Source of the DNA: Toxorhynchites rutilus septentrionalis
Taxonomy: Eukaryota; Arthropoda; Insecta; Diptera; Culicidae
Length of the DNA stretch: 64,000 nt
Assembly: GCF_029784135.1 (NCBI RefSeq)
Contig: NC_073746.1
Span: forward strand, 289,865,089 to 289,929,088
Reading direction: 5' to 3'
In this document: one piece after another, positions 10,883-21,362 of the stretch
Layout of the letters: the number at the start of each line of letters is the position of its first letter
Position numbering within the stretch: the stretch's first letter is position 1
The notes under the pieces: model-generated
The model's database searches: none
What the model saw: only the letters and a program-made list of their open reading frames with translations
Told to the model about the DNA's origin: nothing
Program-made: the position numbers and the translations under genes

Positions 10883-11742
10883 TGCACATGATTGCATAGG
10901 AGACGTAATCGACAACACCATTAGTGTTGGGAAAACGCATTTTTGTTGTTTTTTGGTCTACAAGCATAACAATGCAAATTTCCGATGAAATGATCTGTCC
11001 AGTTGAAGGATATTATCGGCAAAAAGAGGGTGATTTTGCGGATTATAACATATTTTTTCCATTTGGAAAACGCTTGAATCTATTTATGTGGACAATCAAT
11101 CGTTTCAATGAACATTTGTCCGCATAGCTAGACGTAATCACCAGGTTGCTCTGTTTGTAGCGTTAGTATTTACAATTCCGATAATAGTCAAAACGTCTCC
11201 GTCGGTAGTTTCAGTTGTTATCGGGTAAAATCAGAAAGGTTCGGAAGTAATTTAGTGGAATGTCTGGAAAAGGTGCTCTTGATTTGTTGCGAGTCTATGA
11301 TAGTACTTTTTTCCCGAAGAATATTCTGGGATATGATAAGAACAGCCTGTTCGTGTTTTTCAATTAATTGAATTTGTAAAGGCAATCTGCAATGTTGGTA
11401 ATTTTAGCAACATGATTTACCGATATCACGATCAATCGCATAAAGATGGTGGAGTGACTTACTCCAACGGTATGAGTAAATTGTGAGTATGTGGAATGAT
11501 TCAATGTTCAATCCGAGGAGTTATAATGCTAAGAACCTATATTATTTTAATTTTACTATCAATCTGATTGTTTCATTATATACTTGAAGATTCAAACGCA
11601 ATTATAATTATAATTATAACATTAAAAAACACAATTGCTTCTCTTCGTTCATCGTGTACAGAAAATAGTAATTATATGAGCAGATTTTTTATGGTTTCTT
11701 ATATTCATCTATTAGGAAACACTAAGTAATAAGACACTATCA
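10883..11742 (+). repeat. Unidentified dispersed repeat, copy 1 (about 0.86 kb)
   Basis: It is closely similar over its whole length to 55895-56774, 45 kb away. Landmarks in both are ACTGC-CATGATTGCA, GGAGACGTAATCGACAACAC, GCATAGCTAGACGTAATCAC, CGTCTCCGTCGGTAGTTTC and ACGATCAATCGCATAAAGAT, ending near AAGACACTAYC. I see no terminal inverted repeats, poly-A tail or clear target duplication. It contains a small hairpin (CAACACCATTAGTGTTG). A short frame around 11370-11485, conserved in both copies, contains YRYHDQSHKDGGVTYSNGMS. I do not recognise the family. Confidence 0.8.
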
Positions 11743-13248
11743 TGACCAGCGTTGCAAATGTTCCAGTTTAAACTGGATTCTTCCAGTTTTTTTTTCGTCT
11801 AATCATCCAGATGAACTCTAAAATCTTCCAGTTTTTTGGAACATAATCCAGTTTTATCCAGTTTATTATATGTGTGCTCAAGTTTCACTCATTTTATGTA
11901 AAATAAATTTTCAATGATAAATATTATCACACCATCCACCATCCTATCCTTTGAATAATTTTAATCGTTTTTTAAATATCGAATCGTTCGACTTTGGCTC
12001 GATCTCTTTTTTTTTACACAGTCAACTCAGTGTTGCTTACATTCCCCAATTCAATACGGTTGCGGTGCGTGTGGTGAAAATATATTGTTTTTCAGACGTG
12101 TTTCATCTATGTCATAAACTTCTGCGACAGGCTAGGTTATAATTTGATGTTTGACGGTGTTTTATCGAAAATGCCAAAACGCAGAGCTATCCCGAATGCT
12201 GGAAACTTATCAAACTACAAACTACAAAAACAGGGTATCACTCAATTTTTAACCTATTTAACAGCCTACTCAAGAAGCCACGTGATACACTGTGTTTCAA
12301 TTTACATGAATACCAGATGTTCTAGGTCTTCCAAACCATTCCGGTACATTGTTCATAGCAAGAAAACTTTCCAAAAATAATTCAGAGAGTCCTCGTGCTA
12401 TGCTGACTTTGAGTTTATATGAACATCAGATGTCATAGATCCCCCAAATCTTTCTAAAGTTAAGAAGGTCATAGGACTTTAATTGATATGAATATAAAAC
12501 CCAAGTAACCTTGTTTCCGTTTACATTAAACGGATATTAGTTCCTCTTGGTTACCTAAATTAATTTTAGTTCCAAATATCATTTATTGTACGCATAATCT
12601 AAACACCCCTAAAAAGCTAATGCATACTTTGCATAAAATACATATGCACCATAGTGTATATTTCGCAAAAAAAAGTATACTATGCATGTTTTTTTCAAAA
12701 ATACTTTCTCGGGCAAGTGGAAATATTTAAGGATACCTCATTTTGATCTTTATACCAAAATTCGGTTTGGACAAGCATGATATAAGAAGTAAATTACCAA
12801 TGTATAATACAAAAAAAATGAGAAAAAATCTCAGTACCAAAATTTGATAATTTTAATACCAAAGTAATACTATGATGCAGGATTGTTTTGGTATTGAATG
12901 TGCTTATTTAAGTATTGAAATAATATTGTGGGAAGTTGTTTAAGGTATTTTTATGTGCTATTTTACCTCGTATCTCATGCGAATCCGTACCTTTTTGAAG
13001 TATCGAACTATTCGTAATTTTGTGACGACCTCCTTTCAGCGATTTTATGGACATGACGCGATAAATACGAGGCTCTTTAAGTTTTGCCCAAGTAAAACCG
13101 TCCTTCAGATATTGTTTCACGGTAATTACAGTTACAGTTTTATGAACTACTTATACATACTAAATGAAGCATCTATTTCTCAAGAACACAGTAGATCATG
13201 AAAAATCCAAGTCCAAGACGTTCGCAGTCTTCAAATAAACAATTACTT
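11743..13248. other. AT-rich sequence, no gene recognised
   Basis: It contains several TCCAGTTT direct repeats (about 11760-11860), a motif that recurs inverted near 54700, and runs such as TATGCAT/ATGCATA near 12640-12690. No coding sequence is recognisable. Confidence 0.45.
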
Positions 13249-13790
13249 TTTAATGGTTTCATTCACCTTGACCTGTTTGTATGTATGTTTGAATGTTTGT
13301 AGGGTTGTCCCACATTAAAAGAAATTTGCCCCCGTCCTGTCGACTGACTGATCTGAAATTTGGAACACACCTTTAATTCTGATGTCATTATGAAACTGCG
13401 TATTCAAGAAGGTCGCCGCCACAAAATGGTCGACGATGTATTTTTTTTGCAATCCCCTCAATATCGGTATCAAATGAAATGATTGACTAATAGAATACAG
13501 TACATCATCAAAATATTCAAAAAAAAAAAAAACTAGATGAGAAATAAAAATTAAAAAATTAAGTTGAATGGTTTTATTGTAGAGAAGTATACTAATCATA
13601 CAGATGATGCACTAAAAACTAGAAAATAAAAAAAGTAAAAAAAAATAAGTTTAATGTACTAAAAACTAGAAAAGTTAGTAGTTATCACATCCCTTCCTTC
13701 ATTAATGTAGATCAATGATGAGAGTAAAATAAAATCGTGAGGCACGTCTTTTACATTATCCACAGTTAGCTGTTTCATCATATACCAACA
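13249..13790. repeat. Rearranged copy of the TTAAACGG-ended repeat
   Basis: 13249-13550 is the reverse complement of the right half of the 62849-63610 repeat (tail, GTGTTCCAAATTTCAG block and one CCATTTTG/TTTGATACC unit). 13553-13790 matches the left half in the forward direction (GGTTTTATTG … TACTAAAAACTAGAAAA … AAATAAAATCGTG). The two halves are therefore in opposite orientation compared with the 63 kb copy. Confidence 0.65.
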
Positions 13791-14222
13791 CAGAAATACC
13801 GTTTTGTTTCATATTCCGAACACTTAAGCTTTGATAGCCATTAAACAGTGTCTCATTACTCCAAATGGTACTCTTTCGCGAAATAAATTTGATTTTTGGA
13901 TACAATAGAGGCTTCTTTTTCATTTGACTACAATAAAATTGATTAACAAATACATATTCATGGTGAAAAACTAAAAATATGCTTTTGTCTCAAATTCCGA
14001 ACACCATTTTTGTCAATAACTCATATTCCGAACACTTTTGTCTCAAGTTCCGTACAGCAAAAATGCTTTTTTTTTAATTATAACTTTTCAACTACTGGAC
14101 CGATTCATATAATCAACATATCAAATTAAAGCCAATTAGCTATTGGACTTTGCTTTTGTAATTATTGATTGTATTTGTTTCTTATAGTTTACATGGTTTC
14201 GGGACCAAGGGCGCTATATCGG
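13791..14222. other. Flank of the 2.7 kb TIR unit, with CCGAACACTT motifs
   Basis: It carries several copies of ATTCCGAACACTT, the same short motif that marks the tandem repeat on the other side (16939-17900). Both flanks probably belong to one repeat block that the 2.7 kb unit entered. Confidence 0.5.
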
Positions 14223-14375
14223 TAGAGGAACTGGTACAAATTCGGTACCCCGTGGGTAATTTGGTACCCACCCGGATCTCCGGCGGAAATGAGCGCATTC
14301 TGGTGGTGAATAAAAAAAAGTGTTCTAGTAATGTAGTAACAAACGTCAGTTGTCAAAAACCCAAAGTATCTGTGT

Positions 14376-15786
14376 TTAAAAAAAAACAAGTTTTGTTGTT
14401 TTTGAAATCTCGACTCGAAAATTTTTCATGTGCGTCTGTAACCCGACACGCCTTCTAGGCGTGTGAGTCCTTCCTAACCGGGACTCTGCGCAGTCAAGCA
14501 GTTGGCTTAAGCGCCACTCCCGTAAGGGAGGCCAACCGCCGTGTTTTTGGTTACCCGGCCAATGAGAATCGAACTCCCAGGGCGGGTTTTCCTTTCTTCC
14601 CCCAAAACCCGGTTTGTTTCTCAATTTGATCTGCGCTGTAAAGTGAACCCGAACACCGCTTGTCCAGAGGACAAGATTAAAGCCCGAGAGTGCGTGGGCC
14701 GATCCCCAGACCACAAATTTCGGCAAATTTTCCTCACTGGACCAATTAGCGAAAATATTGTCCACAATAAAGCTCGCTTCGGAGCGTAGGAGTGGATGTT
14801 CAACTAACTGTAACAAAAAAGGAGTCTCTTTGCAGACTCAAAACCTTTACAACAAAAAAAAAATCAGTTGCCGGTACTTAGGCCACACCGCTAGCCAGTA
14901 AATTACTCAATACAATTCAAAAACAACAACAAAAATTTACATCAAAAAAACTTATTTATTAAAATACAGGAAAACGAACTGCAGCATAACAACAAAACTA
15001 TTTTAAATTTATTTACACATAACAAAAAGTTTAATCTACTCCAGGCTCGAACATCAAATCATTGGATTTGCAGACATAGCAATTAGCTCACTACACTAAA
15101 GGCACATTTAAACAGATTTGGTAATGGCGGTTGACTTTCTAGTCATACTGCTATGGCTTCTCCATTCACTCACATTCAATGGCTATTGTGTGTGAACTTT
15201 TGTGTGGTGTTGCTTCTGTTCTTGCGCTCTATAGCGCACCTTCCATTTATTAGCGTGTTGAGTATTTTTTCCCTACATGCGCATGTTAAAAGGAAAATAA
15301 AAATGGGTACTCACTACCATGGATTTACGTGGTACGGCGGCGAAGAGCGATGAACTTCCGCTGATGACGAGCCGCCGGGAGCGCGAGAATTTTGCTGGGG
15401 CCCTCGTGTTGACGGAGAGGGCCAATTCCAACGTAGCCCTGGGGTCAGAAGTGGTGCCACCTAGAAACAACACATAAGAAGCGCACACACAAGCCATTTA
15501 CCATAAAGCCACACTTTGCAAAAAAAACCCATGCTTACCTCCAATTGAATTTGAACTTTTACGCACTGGAGGAGTAAATTTTAAATTTAAAATTGAGCTA
15601 ACTGCGCTCACTAAAGAAACAAAAGAAAAAGAACAAACAAAGAAAAAAAACACAAATGAGCTACACTAACTGAGGCGTGAAAAGCACCAACTACCTTTTG
15701 AACTACTCGCGATTTCACAAACGGAACTACACACTGCTGCCTCTTCCACGGGCCAAGTTGAAATGGAAGAATATTTCTTCGAAGTC
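14376..15786 (-). CDS. Candidate spliced antisense gene or gene fragment (four exons)
   Basis: Unrecognised. On the minus strand four exons join in a single frame: 15786-15695 (92 nt), 15610-15539 (72 nt), 15460-15315 (146 nt) and 14807 down to a stop near 14376. The splice sites are canonical. There is a long pyrimidine tract then TTTAG before exon 2, GGAG|GTAAGC after it, TTTCTAG before exon 3, GTA|GTGAGT after it, and TTTTTTGTTACAG before exon 4. Phases agree across all three junctions (1, 1 and 0). Predicted residues are Ser-rich in exons 1-3 (for example VRKSSNSIG, SRSRRLVISGSSS). Exon 4 begins LVEHPLLRSEASFIV. An upstream donor (GAGG|GTAAGA at 15860) suggests another exon, but its frame does not join cleanly. 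No domain is recognised. The last exon runs into hairpin-rich sequence, so its 3' part may be untranslated. It may be a captured host gene fragment, or chance. Confidence 0.4.
14430..14860. other. GC-rich, hairpin-dense block
   Basis: It holds a series of short perfect hairpins: ACACGCC/GGCGTGT (about 14448), CTCCC-GTAA-GGGAG (about 14517), CTTGTCC-AGA-GGACAAG (about 14659) and GAGTCT/AGACTC (about 14822). On the minus strand GGGAGTTCGATTCTC (about 14565) looks like a polymerase III B box, but I see no A box at the right distance. It overlaps the last candidate exon. It may be structured 3' sequence or part of a retroelement; I cannot assign it. Confidence 0.45.
15003..15105 (-). repeat. tRNA-like (SINE-type) segment
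   Basis: On the minus strand TAGTGTAGTGAG (15098-15087) fits a polymerase III A box and GATGTTCGAGCCTGG (15055-15041) fits a B box, with about 30 bases between them and an AATAAAT-rich tail. I cannot fold a convincing full cloverleaf, so a tRNA-derived SINE is more likely than a tRNA gene. It lies in the last intron of the candidate antisense gene. Confidence 0.4.
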
Positions 15787-16938
15787 CTCAGATCAGCGCA
15801 ATGATCAAAAGGACCGGAACTACGCAATTATTAACGATATTAATAATACGTAGTCTTACCCTCAACCCCCTTGCCTACATCTGTCCACTTTTCAAACATT
15901 TTCGGGCGATTATCTTTAATCTCCCGAGCGCAGCTTAAATCGAGTCGCTCGTCGGATTCCGAATTCAAATACCAAGAAAACCCGCCAAAAACTCTCCCGG
16001 TTAAGGAAACGTGAATTTATTAGAAAAAACTCACACGAGTGTCTAAGACATTTTCTGAGACGTGTCTTGGCTAAATTGAGTCGTCGAGTTACATCTGGCA
16101 CTCAATTATAGCTAGCAGTGAAATCGGAAAGGGGAAAAGCATTCGCTTTGCAGTTCATCCGAAACATACACATATGAAAAGACACTCAGATTCTACACAC
16201 GGGAGTTGTGTTGAAACTGACGTTCATACTCATAGAAACGAGGGGCTCAACAATACTAAAATCAGTGCAGCGCTACACGTCTTTTCAAAAATCATTAAAA
16301 ATCGAATAGTAAGTCGATTTTAAATATTAAAGCTGATTTGGATCAATAAATTGATGTTCTTTAACGAATTCGAGTAAATGTATCGAGATTTTAATCTCAA
16401 ATTTCATAGATTTCATTCCAAAGTGAAAATTCGGTATGCTGGTAATTTGGCGCCCCAATGTAAACATAGTGTTGATGATACACTATGCTAAGTATTGCAT
16501 GCCCATGCAGCAAAATTTTGCTTTACTTTACTTTTTTAGTTAGAAATAAATCGAGATGAAATTTGTTCACTTTTTCTTGAAAAAATCGTTTTTTTGCTCC
16601 TCTTTGTTTTATAAAATTGCATGCTTTTTCGTCAAAGTTGAATTAATTTACGTAAGATAGTGCACTTCACTTCTATTTTGTATGAAAATGTAAAAAAATA
16701 CATTTTTTTTGTGATTTCAGGACGATTTTTTTAATTTGAAAAAAATAAAAAAATGGAGTGCCAAATTGTTTCACTTCTATGCTCAAAGCTCCGAGCCAAA
16801 TCAAGATTTTTGTTTGCGGGGAAATGTCCGCAGTAGATCCCTTCATAAGCTGACGCAATATGAAGAAATTCCGACCATTGGCCAAGAGCTAAGTCCAAAA
16901 AAACAAAATGGGGTACCGAATTTGCACCAGTTCCTCTA

Positions 16939-17900
16939 TTGATACCTGTAAATGATGTTAAAATGAAGTCTATAACCCAAATAATGATAGAGTTTTGAAT
17001 ATTGAATTATTTATAACATTGAAGTTCAGAAAATTCCCATTTAAAAATGAAGTGTTCGCAATTTGAATCATGTGTAGAAACTTGATTTATATTCCGAACA
17101 CTAATTTTAATGAAGATTTCTGCATAAAATATCATTTTATTTCATCCATTGATTGTAGATTCTTACCATTTCTAGCACTTAACATGAAAACAACAAACAA
17201 AATAGTTGAAAAAACTACAAAAACTGAAAAATTACCGATGCTTGTTTTTTACAGAATTTTCTAACATTTTATAATTGGTTTTGGCTGTCACTTTTTTGCA
17301 AATGTCTAATATCTTAAAGTCTAGTCTGTATCGATACCTGTAAATGATGTTAAAATGAAGGGTATATCCCAAACAATTTTTAGGGTTTTGATTATTCAAT
17401 TATTTATAACATAAAAGTTCGGTAAATTCACATTTGAAAATGAAGTGTTCGGAATTTGAATCAAGCGTAGAATCTTGATTCATATTCCGAACACTACTTC
17501 AATATTAATTTTGATGATGATTTCTGCATAAAATATCATTTTTTTTCACCCATTTATTGTAGGTTCATACATTCTCTAGCATTTTACTTGAAAACAACAA
17601 ACAAAATAATTGAAACAACTACAAAAAACTGAAAAAATGAACGATGCTTGTTTTTACGGAATTTGCTAACGCAAACATTTTATCATTGGTTTTTACTGTC
17701 ACTTTTTTGAAAATGTCTTATATTATGAATTATAGGCTGTATTGATACCTGTAAATGATGTCAAAATGAAGCCTATACCTGAAAGAATGTCTGCGTTTTC
17801 ATTATTCTATTATTTATGACATAAAAGTTTAGTAAATTACCATTTAAAAATGAAGTGTTCGGAATTTGATACTGTTCGAAATGTGAAACACCCTTTTCGA
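16939..17900 (+). repeat. Tandem repeat, about 2.4 units of ~400 bp
   Basis: GATACCTGTAAATGATGT recurs at 16941, 17333 and 17744, giving spacings of 392 and 411 bp. Each unit also holds AAAATGAAGTGTTCGSAATT, ATTCCGAACACTA, a TTCTGCATAAAATATCATTT block and ACAACAAACAAAATARTTGA. The third unit is incomplete. No protein is encoded. Confidence 0.85.
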
Positions 17901-18448
17901 CATGTTCGAAAAGTTTAGATTTTTTTTTGTGTATGGAATTTTGTCCTCATTAAATGAACTTGTTACAAATGCATGCTACGTTTTAAGGGTCAGTTTCGAT
18001 ATCTTTAAATACATTTCATGAGCAATTCATGATGATGGAAAAATTCATGATGGCAGAAAAATTTCTTCTTCTGGTCATCTTAAAAAACGAGAATATTGGC
18101 ATTATTGTTCATAATATTGTCTGGTTCATTCCGAACATGATTCATTCTATAATAGCGTCTCAAAATTCTTCGCTTCCGCTTTTGACTATATGAGAATTTC
18201 TTCATTTATGGTTCTGTCGGACACTGTTACATATATTCTCGCGAAATTCAAAAATTTTTTAGTTGAACTCATAGTTCAACACAACCGTCCGAAACACAAT
18301 TTCGTTAATTAGTCAATCTTATCCCGTTGAACAAAGCACTTCAGTGATAAATAGACTCGTCCGACCATTTCCCTCCATCTCTGCCCACGCCTCGATATCG
18401 AAGTTTGCCTTAGCAGTGCGCGTTGCGAGGCTGCCATTATTTCGCTTT
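17901..18448. other. Upstream flank of the Ig gene region, no gene recognised
   Basis: AT-rich sequence with no recognised repeat grades into more balanced sequence from about 18340. No exon is supported here. Confidence 0.4.
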
Positions 18449-18581
18449 ATGCAAATTCTCGCAACAATCACCATTTTTCTGCTGTGTTCAAGCGTGCATA
18501 CTCTCTCTCTCTCTTCGGTATCCATTAGGCGGAGCCCAGACGTTGATAAATTATTTCCCCCAGACATGGAATTGCCGGGCG
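18449..18581 (+). CDS. Possible signal-peptide exon upstream of the Ig exon
   Basis: A frame starting MQILATITIFLLCSSVHT looks like a secretory signal peptide. If it were spliced at 18581 (GGCG|GTGTTG) it would end in phase 1, which fits the phase-1 start of the Ig exon at 19324. The donor is weak (GTGTTG) and the residues after the signal are not familiar. The true first exon may equally lie outside the window. This is a candidate only. Confidence 0.2.
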
Positions 18582-19323
18582 GTGTTGCTGCTCTCGCTCA
18601 TTACTATAGAGATTATTTTTCATCCGGCTGCTCGTCGATGGCAGGCTATGCCTTCCGAGGATGCCATGAAGCAGCATGATTGATTTTTTTTTCGTTTGCT
18701 TTCCAGTCTCAGCCCACCATCGTGCGCGTGGGAAAAATCGGTTGGAACCATCACTGATTTATAATTAACATTGGAGTGAAACTTATTTCATATCGCATAA
18801 TTAATCTCCTGCCATCGCGCGTCCGTCGTTCATTATAACTTTGACACCACTTACTCGGTTCCCTCGGTGAGAAAGTTGGGAGTGTTCCAAGAATGGCTCA
18901 AGTCTTAATGGCCAAGACGAAGATAAAAAACTGATAAGGGAAAAAACTAAAAAAAACAATGTAGCCTTGGTGAAGGACGAAAATGCAACTGGATCGAATT
19001 AGGGAAAGAAGGGTAATTGGTTGGAAAAAACGAGATCTCGTACTCGCGAACGACGTCGATTAAATATAGATTCCTCGCTTTAGTTCACCGTAGCGTTGTT
19101 GCTCCAAATAAATCGATTGCTACCCGATTCATTATGAATGCTGACCGCAATTTCATTGAGAAGATCCGGCGAAATACTAGCAGCAAAAAATGCACTTCAT
19201 TTGCATTGATTCTATTTTCCCGTTGATTTAAATATTTGAACAGACCATCTAGATATCCTATCCGTACCCGATGAATATTGATTGTACCTTTCCTACTCTT
19301 TCTCCCTCTCTCTCTATTACCAG

Positions 19324-19440
19324 GTGAAGCAGCCAGCCAGATATTGAACAAAGCGGAGCCCCTTTTCATCACCCGGTCGGAAGCGTTCAAATTTGCCGTC
19401 GGTGACACCATCACGTTGCCCTGCGAGGTATCTTCACCAG
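19324..19440 (+). CDS. IgSF cell-adhesion protein, exon with the first half of an Ig domain
   Basis: A 117-nt internal exon with a strong pyrimidine-rich acceptor (CTCTCTCTCTATTACCAG) and a GTAAGT donor, phase 1 at both ends. It encodes EAASQILNKAEPLFITRSEA, then FKFAVGDTITLPCEVSSP. The A-strand and the first disulphide cysteine (in LPCEV) of an immunoglobulin domain are clear. Joined to the exon at 37754 it gives an uninterrupted domain with the tryptophan of AWKRG. From memory this is closest to insect klingon/lachesin-type three-Ig surface proteins (such as Drosophila klg and CG34353), which act in neuronal and glial adhesion. The orthologue is not certain, so I give no symbol. An unspliced readthrough would stop within about 63 codons. 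Confidence 0.85.
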
Positions 19441-21360
19441 GTAAGTGCAGGGCGGTTGGCACGATAACCGGCTTTCGACTTGTGACACACGAGAGGAACC
19501 GGGGGGTCGGAGCTATTTCCAGCATTGACCTTTCCACCGAATCGATGATTCGATGTAGTGATGGTTGCGGTTTGTGGCAACCAACGGAAGGTAGTGAAAG
19601 TTCCGATGAACATTTTAATAGTGCATAAATTTTGCACGTAGTGAACTGGCGAGAGGTATAACGCGTCTCCATTAAAAGTGTTTGATGGAAACGCATGGTA
19701 GTGACATATGTTACGGACAAATAGTGCTCAAAAATGTAGCAGACTTCAACAATCAAAAAAGCTGCGAAGCACTATTGAAATATCTTCCCGTCTGAGGTTC
19801 TCCTGTACCAACGGCGCTCTTCCCACTGGGAGGCAAAAGCATTTAAACAACACAATGGCTCTGGCGAACGTAAAATGTCACATTTTGAAATTAGTCAATT
19901 TCGCAGTTAGCATTGCCTTCGCAACGAATGCTCATGCTGCAAGTCAATTTGGGTTAAGCTACCGATGGACTAGAATCGACCAGAATGAAAAAATCCCCGG
20001 ACCGGTTTGGTGATTCTATATGTCCCGACATTCGTTAATCGTCATCACTTTTCGCAAGTTGATGATGATCGTTTTCCAATTCGTTCGTTTATCACCAACT
20101 GTTTTTTTTTTGTGTTTTGTCTGGTTCACGGTATGGACTGACCTATGCGTATTGTCATCTATCTTTTCTGACACAGTTCAAATCATTTTCTCGACGGGGC
20201 TGGAAAATGGTCACACATTCGTTCTAGTTTGCCCCAGCCGCTGCATTAATCTAGCATCCATGTCCATGCACACGTTTTTGTTTGTTGGACAGCGATTATT
20301 CCAATTGACGTCGGTACGGGTTTACGTATTGCGTTCACAAGGAGAATACCCCGCTGCCTGGTATCATCTAATCCCTAGACCAAAGCGCTCCAAATGAACC
20401 ATCAAGTGAATCAGATGTCGTCGTGTCGGGCGCGCCAGACGAACGAATCTTGGGAACTGGTAAAGTGGAAGCAAAGCGATCGGATCCATTTTAAATTGCA
20501 ACTCACATCACACGGCGCACCTTGATGGATGCTGGACGCACCACACTCCTGCTGATCGGGGATTTAGAGCTGTGCCCATCACTAGTATTGTCAATCGGGA
20601 CGATAAATTGCTTTCGATTTTGCTGCGGCGTTGGCTACGGTTATTGGCAACAATGTAATGGTTTGCTAAAAACGATTCAAATGATCCATCAGTGCCGGCT
20701 GACTGACTGAGCATTGAATGGTTTTGCTTTCTCCGGCTGGTCTGTTCATACGTAGGACTACGTCTATCGTTAAGAGTATCAAATCGAAAAAAAAACATGT
20801 TAACTTTTATTGTTTTTTTTATAATTCAGATTAGAGATGAAACGGATACCCGGTTACTATCCGGTATCCGGTATATCCGGCCGGATACCGGATATTCAAA
20901 ACAAATCAATAATTTCTCATTAATAAATCATAACAAAATATCTCATTAACATCTTTCATACATTGTTCAAAGGACAAGCGAACACCTTATTCTAACGATT
21001 TGCTTAAACTGGAATATTTATTTTAATTAGAATTAAATCAATATAAGAACTCTTGAGTCACAAATTTAGTGTAGGCTTTAACCTTTTGATTTATTACGGT
21101 AACTGTAGATTAGGTATACTTCAGGTAGATTAAGGAATTTCTGGCTATTCCGTACACGGTTGAACGGGATAAGCTCAAACCTTCAGGTTGGATTTAAGCT
21201 AATTTGAATGACATAGTAATTAGTTTAAGAATCTTCCCACGTTTTAGTTTGAATAACCTAAAAATCTTTAGCTCTAGTATAACTATTTAAATTACAGTTG
21301 ATAGTTGATAGCAACAAATCTTGCCAATTAACGCCTATTGTATCCAATTAATTCCTTTTA
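19441..21360. other. First part of the intron, mostly unique sequence
   Basis: No gene is recognised. About 19441-20780 has balanced composition and no repeat found elsewhere in the window. At 20751-20764 CGTAGGACTACGTC matches 14 of the 16 bases of the GACGTAGGACTACGTC palindrome that bounds the repeats at 41328 and 63739, but nothing else of that family follows. 20850-20890 has short CCGGATA/TATCCGG iterations. Confidence 0.45.
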
Positions 21361-21362
21361 TA

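Larger units (their letters stand above)
14225..16936. mobile_element. 2.7 kb TIR-bounded unit carrying gene-like minus-strand exons
   Basis: The left end GAGGAACTGGTACAAATTCG (then GTACCCC) at 14225-14251 is repeated inverted at 16910-16936 with one mismatch in 27 bp. TA lies on each side (14223-14224 and 16937-16938). A second motif, TAATTTGG followed by KRC CCC-type bases, recurs just inside both ends. No transposase is recognised within. Instead the middle holds GC-richer sequence, a tRNA-like segment and a chain of canonical splice signals on the minus strand. This is the pattern of a non-autonomous transposon that has captured other sequence. Confidence 0.7.

Noticed and set aside
14165..14458. 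A plus-strand gene of 97 codons at the left end of the 2.7 kb unit
   Set aside because: It starts outside the unit, reads across the inverted repeat and into hairpin-rich sequence, and has no recognisable domain.
15041..15098. A tRNA gene on the minus strand (A and B boxes present)
   Set aside because: Only the promoter boxes fit. I could not form an acceptor stem and anticodon arm, and it has an AT-rich tail, so a SINE-type fragment is more likely.
8806..17900. A CRISPR array or other short regularly spaced repeats
   Set aside because: The repeats here are long tandem units or transposon pieces of eukaryotic type, without constant-length spacers.
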